Below, one piece after another: positions 60,205 through 64,000 of a stretch of DNA of 64,000 bases (within the stretch, counting starts at the first letter, position 1; every line of letters begins with the position of its first letter). Location: NCBI GenBank assembly GCA_037013495.1, contig CM072801.1, positions 13,383,501 to 13,447,500 of the forward strand, in the 5' to 3' direction. A program made the translations under genes and the position numbers. This stretch comes from Hippophae tibetana (Eukaryota; Streptophyta; Magnoliopsida; Rosales; Elaeagnaceae). Under the pieces are notes generated by a model. The model worked only from the letters and a program-made list of their open reading frames with translations, was not told the DNA's origin and made no database searches.

Positions 60205-61726
60205 CCTTAACTTAATCTGATCATAAAATCCAATTTAAAACCCATATAAACATCCACAAATATCATTTTAAAGAGAAGAATGAGAGAAATTTAGAAAAAT
60301 TCTTTTGGAACATTTGAATAAATTTTGAAGAAAAAATTCAAGAATAAGTTTGAAGATTGGTGTATCTAATTAATTTGACTTTACTTTCTATCAAAAAATA
60401 AGATTCTTTTATCCTCTTTCTGTTTATAATTATGAAGTGTTTAGTTAATAAACTATGCTTCTAAAACATATTAAACTATTGAAGAAAAAAAATGATACTA
60501 ATAATAAAGATAAGAACATGTTTACACTATCCCACACATAATTCTTACATTATCATCAATGTAAGCACATGTATATATGTAGTGTAAAATAAGTGGAAAA
60601 AGGAGTAAAAACAAAATATGGTGAGTTGCCTCCCATGAAGCACTTTATTTAACGTCTTCAACCATATGCTACCATTCTTTATCATCCACCATCATCAAAG
60701 ATCTTGAATGGTGTGATATCAAACTATCGAGTTAGCAGTCCATTATTTCCATCATTGCATCTTGATAATAATCTCCTTTGAATCATACCAAGCACGTTTT
60801 TTTTCACACTTATCCCTTGGTTATCTTTAAGCTTATCCTTAGGAAATATATCCAAATTTTCCTTTTCATGATTTTACTTTTTTGAATTCTTGAACCTTTT
60901 GAAAAAGATAAAACAGGGTTATCAATAAAAAAGAGGGTTCAGATACTACCTTTGGTGTCACATTTGATTCTTAAGGGATGATGATTTTTTCCTCTTCACT
61001 AGTCCCTTCTTCAGATATATTATTTGTAGGGATTTTTTGGGGTTCTAATTGCGTACCACTATCCACATTAATGGAATTGACATTCTCTATAGGTTTAGCA
61101 TTTGTTTGGGACAAGTTCTTAACAACTGTCAATGCATCCATTCTTTCAACAATTGCTACTACTTGGTTAATCTGTATCTCAAGATTTGTTCTTGCAATTT
61201 TCCTTTCCTATTGAAATTCCGAAGTGTAAGCAACTAAGGAATTTATTATGTCCTTAAGAAATTTATCTCGAGTGGTTAGAATATGTTGTTGTATTAGGAA
61301 TGAAAAATTAGGTGTGATGTTAAAATCAATTGTTGTATTTATAACTTAGCTATTGATGATTTTACCATCATGCACTAGAAGACGTGTGGTTTTGAAATTC
61401 TCGTATTACATTAATGTGCTTCCAATCACTTATTTATTTCAAAATAAGATGCATAAAAAATTATTAAATGTATGGTGATATGTGGCCATGTCATCTAATT
61501 ATAGTTATATTCAACACTTCAAGAAATAAAAATTAGTACAAAAAATGAAATAATTAAAAAAAATCAAAACTAAAACTACAAAAAAGATGAAAAAAACTAA
61601 ATTAAAAAGAAAAATAACAACAACTAAAATTAAAAATTAAAAATAAAAATAAAACTAGCAAATAATAAGAAAAACTAGCAAATAATAAGAAAAATTTAAA
61701 TCAATCTCGACAATGACGCCAAATTT
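60205..61726 (-). mobile_element. Gypsy remnant: inner region and inverted LTR piece
   Basis: The minus strand carries a primer-site-like 'TTTGGCGTCATTGTCGAGA' at 61723-61705, the worn form of TTTGGCGCCGTTGCCGGGG used by many plant gypsy elements. Near 60655-60620 is the worn form of the 'gacgttaaacaaagcgcttc' plus 'gggaggcaaccc' phrase found late in such elements. Between them is a minus-strand stretch possibly from the end of gag. 60212-60450 matches 62810-62540 in inverted orientation. Most of pol is absent. Broken and old. Confidence 0.55.
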
Positions 61727-63110
61727 TGATAAGTGTAAAATAAACTATCAAATATTTAAACTTATTTTAAAAAACAAGTTGTGTTGTTGGAAATATTGTT
61801 GCAAGTAAATGTTATTATTCGCAAATGATTAAGAAAATTCAATAATTACTACCCTAAAAATAAAATCCTAAAATATTATAACTAAAATAAATGGGATTTT
61901 TTTTGAATATTTTTGTAGAAAAATAAAATAACATAAAAGAATAAGAACATGGAAAAAAGCACAAGTTTTAAAATTAATAAGATAAATATTTGTTTATTCA
62001 ATTATCCTCGTCACTAGATTATAATTAAATTTATGTTTATTTTAATTTTTAAATCTTAAATTTATTGTATAACTTTAAGATTTTACTTTATAATTGACTA
62101 ATAATTTGATTATTAATCAACCTAACTTATGAATAATTTAAAATTATAACTACTAGATTTAATTCATTTTTTGTATTATAATAAAAAAAGTAATAATTAA
62201 ATTAGATAAAATTTGTATCTTTAACAATTACTAACATAAGAATTTAATTCTAATTGTAACAAAAATTACAATTTGTTACTTCAATTACAAAAATTATCAA
62301 TTTCATATTAACTTCATAATCTAACAATAAACAAAACTAAATATTAAACTAATTATATACTTAATTTAAGAATTAACATATTTTGACATTCAAATATGAA
62401 ATTAAACACGTTAAAAAATTAATAATTGAAATTTTATTTATATCATAACATAATTCATATTAAATCATAAATTAAAGCTTGTAATTACAAATAAACCATA
62501 ATAAATTATTCAATTAGACATAAAATTTAACGCATATGATAAGATAATTAAAAAAATTATAATTATAAATATATGGAGGATATGATAATATTTTTTTATG
62601 AGCAAGTGAAGTCAATACAATTAGATATACTACTCTCTAAACTTATTTTTGAATTTTTCTTTAAATATTCTACAAAATGCTTCAAAATAAATTTTCTAAT
62701 TTTTCTCTCTATTTTTTTTATGAATTTCTCTCATTCTTCTCTTCAAAATGATATTTTTTTGAGTATTTATATAGGTTTTAAATTGAATTTTATGGTCAGA
62801 TTAAGTGAAAAACGTCATATAGAGTTAAATGGAAAGCTAATAGCATGCTACGTGTCACTATTTGCAATAAGCGAATGAACAATGGTAACTATGTGATACG
62901 TTGGAAGAGAAAGAGTTATTTGAGAAATGAGATGTCGTTCACCTAGAGTTGAAAGATTGGGCCAAATAGAGTTGAAAGATTGGGCCAAACAACACGTCGT
63001 TTAGCACTATACTAGTGGAATGGCATGAGGGAAAGGAATCATTTAGCACTAGGTCTTTTAAAATATATAAAAACTAATAACTAAAAATATGTACAAATTA
63101 CGGGTTATCA
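61727..63110 (-). repeat. Gypsy LTR, about 1.38 kb
   Basis: On minus it would begin TGATAACCCGTAATTTG and end TTTTACACTTATCA, immediately followed by the primer-site-like sequence. The size and the 'TGATAACCCGTA' start are common for plant gypsy LTRs. No intact direct partner is seen in the window. Confidence 0.6.
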
Positions 63111-63938
63111 CCAAGTTAAAAATAATATTCTTGAGAAAAAGTAAACAAATTTAGGGATCTTACACTCAGACATATGGTAGTTACAAAATATATTTTTGAA
63201 AAAAAGAATATTATTTTGTGATATTTTTCTAATCTCATTAGGTTATATGACAAATGGTTGTTACAAAATATTTTTTTTGAAAAAATAATAAAATAATAAT
63301 TTTAAAATTTATAATTATAAAAATAATATTTTTATATTAAATTCATAAATTGTTTTTATTAAAGAGTGGGTAGTATATTATTTTATTTTGAATATCTAAT
63401 TGAATTTTATTCGAATCAAATTACAATAACTTATAATCGTTTAATATTAAATGTTATTCGATATTATTATATGTTACTTTCGTAGTTTTAATTTTAGATG
63501 ATTTTTTGATAATTTTTTAATATTGAAAAATAATAAAAATAACAAACTTAAAACTTATAATCACAAAAATAGATCTCTTATATTCATCTCATAATTTTTT
63601 ATTATTAAAAAAATCTAACATATTATTATATTTTGAATACATTTTAATTAAATATTTTTTAAATTAAATAATAAATATTTAAATTAATATTAAATACTAT
63701 TTACTATTATTAATATATTATTTTTATTTTTATATAAATTTTTATAATTTTTTTTTCTTAAAAGTTTCTTCCAGGCCACATAGTTTCAGTACGGCTTGAT
63801 CATTTTAACATCCACAAACGAATTTAAAAAACACGAACGAGTTAAAAAAAAAAAAGAAAAAAACAAAAACACGAACGAAAGGCAAACGTGAGACGGTGAG
63901 ACGGTGAGAGTCTTATCTTGAGAGGAGCGCTGGTTAAA
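63111..63938. other. A+T-rich DNA upstream of the edge gene, with an imperfect tandem repeat
   Basis: 63280-63440 and 63521-63690 are imperfect direct copies ('gaaaaaataataaaataa', 'aaaacttataatcacaaaa' against 'aaaatttataattataaaa', 'tattttgaata'). The last 60-100 bases are less A+T-rich and would hold the leader of the gene starting at 63939. Confidence 0.55.
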
Positions 63939-64000
63939 ATGCGCACCCTGCTCAGCCTGAGGCCTCCATCGTCAGTGTCGTTCTACTCAATCTCTCCGCT
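63939..64000 (+). CDS. Probable gene start running off the right edge
   Basis: An ATG at 63939 opens a frame to the window end that reads MRTLLSLRPPSSVSFYSISP. It is rich in Arg, Ser, Leu and Pro with no acidic residue, as in mitochondrial or plastid presequences. Local base composition changes sharply from A+T-rich to nearly balanced from about 63880, as at plant 5' ends. Only 20 codons are visible, so the product cannot be named and the organelle idea is an inference. Confidence 0.5.
   Translation, partial: MRTLLSLRPPSSVSFYSISP

Larger units (their letters stand above)
47068..60205 (-). mobile_element. Old Ty1/copia element, interrupted by later insertions
   Basis: Minus strand. The 3' LTR is 47068-48071 plus 53047-53551 (about 1.5 kb), interrupted by a younger copia. 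The polypurine tract (AAAGGGAGAGTT on minus) lies at 53552-53565. Internal remnants run to 59219, with a primer-like 'TTGGCATCATAGCC' on minus. The 5' LTR starts at 59220, is interrupted by a MITE-like insertion, continues at 60090 and is lost near 60205. Recognised parts are gag and zinc knuckle; most of pol is not seen. Heavily broken and old. Confidence 0.7.
59220..60205 (-). repeat. 5' LTR piece of the old copia, split by a MITE
   Basis: 59220-59254 and 60090-60205 together follow 47068-47220 ('tgaaagtttataagatatag', 'ttatttttaatttttat', 'aatttaataacctaaacaaa'). Beyond 60205 the match stops. Confidence 0.75.

Noticed and set aside
62573-62878. 101-codon plus-strand open stretch rich in Phe, Ile and Ser
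   Set aside because: It lies inside a gypsy LTR, antisense to it, and reflects T-rich sequence.
1-64000. Bacterial-type systems, CRISPR arrays, rRNA, clusters of biosynthetic genes
   Set aside because: No regularly spaced identical repeats, no rRNA text and no operon-like runs of open frames; everything fits ordinary plant nuclear DNA rich in mobile elements.

Overview
The window is nuclear DNA of a flowering plant, most likely a eudicot. It is strongly A+T rich, with long intergenic stretches, many-intron genes with GT-AG splice sites, and dense Ty1/copia and Ty3/gypsy LTR retrotransposons nested in one another. I cannot name the species. There is no bacterial, CRISPR or operon-like content. 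Splice structures were read by eye, using conserved protein sequence of the families as a guide.

Host genes. (1) 24695-44859, minus strand: a complete 14-exon gene for a SCY1-like pseudokinase (SCYL2). It encodes 917 residues with no visible lesion, although its intron 11 is 12.8 kb long and contains two nested copia elements. (2) 15413-21731, plus strand: the 3' half of a dynamin-related protein 2 (DRP2) gene. It keeps its introns but has lost its GTPase half and carries four disabling changes, so it is an unprocessed pseudogene. The two loci converge tail to tail. (3) 63939-64000, plus strand: the probable first codons of a gene that runs off the right edge. (4) Around 1034-1100 and 2543-2581, minus strand: a short exon-like open stretch of unknown identity, split by a solo LTR.

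Layout. 1-1100 holds old LTR-like sequence. 1101-2537 is a gypsy-type solo LTR with a perfect 5-bp target duplication. 3271-8432 is an old, broken copia element on the minus strand. 8433-10790 has no gene. 10790-12600 holds decayed gypsy-like sequence. 12840-15301 is a broken gypsy element on the minus strand, interrupted by a copia LTR. 15413-21731 is the DRP2 pseudogene, itself carrying insertions. 21732-24694 is quiet intergenic DNA. 24695-44859 is SCYL2; its intron 11 holds a plus-strand copia (26852-36194), which holds a younger minus-strand copia (31109-36109), and small DNA transposons sit in several introns. 44860-47067 is the SCYL2 leader and intergenic DNA. 47068 to about 60205 is an old minus-strand copia that has received another copia (48072-53046), a 2-kb non-autonomous hAT (53799-55799) and a MITE-like element (59255-60089). 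60205-63110 holds gypsy remnants with a full LTR. 63111-63938 is A+T-rich repeat sequence before the edge gene.

I found no previously undescribed system. The points most worth a second look are the intact SCYL2 gene spanning a TE-filled intron, the decayed DRP2 copy beside it, the solo LTR inside an open exon-like stretch, and the inverted LTR segments near 60.2 and 62.6 kb.
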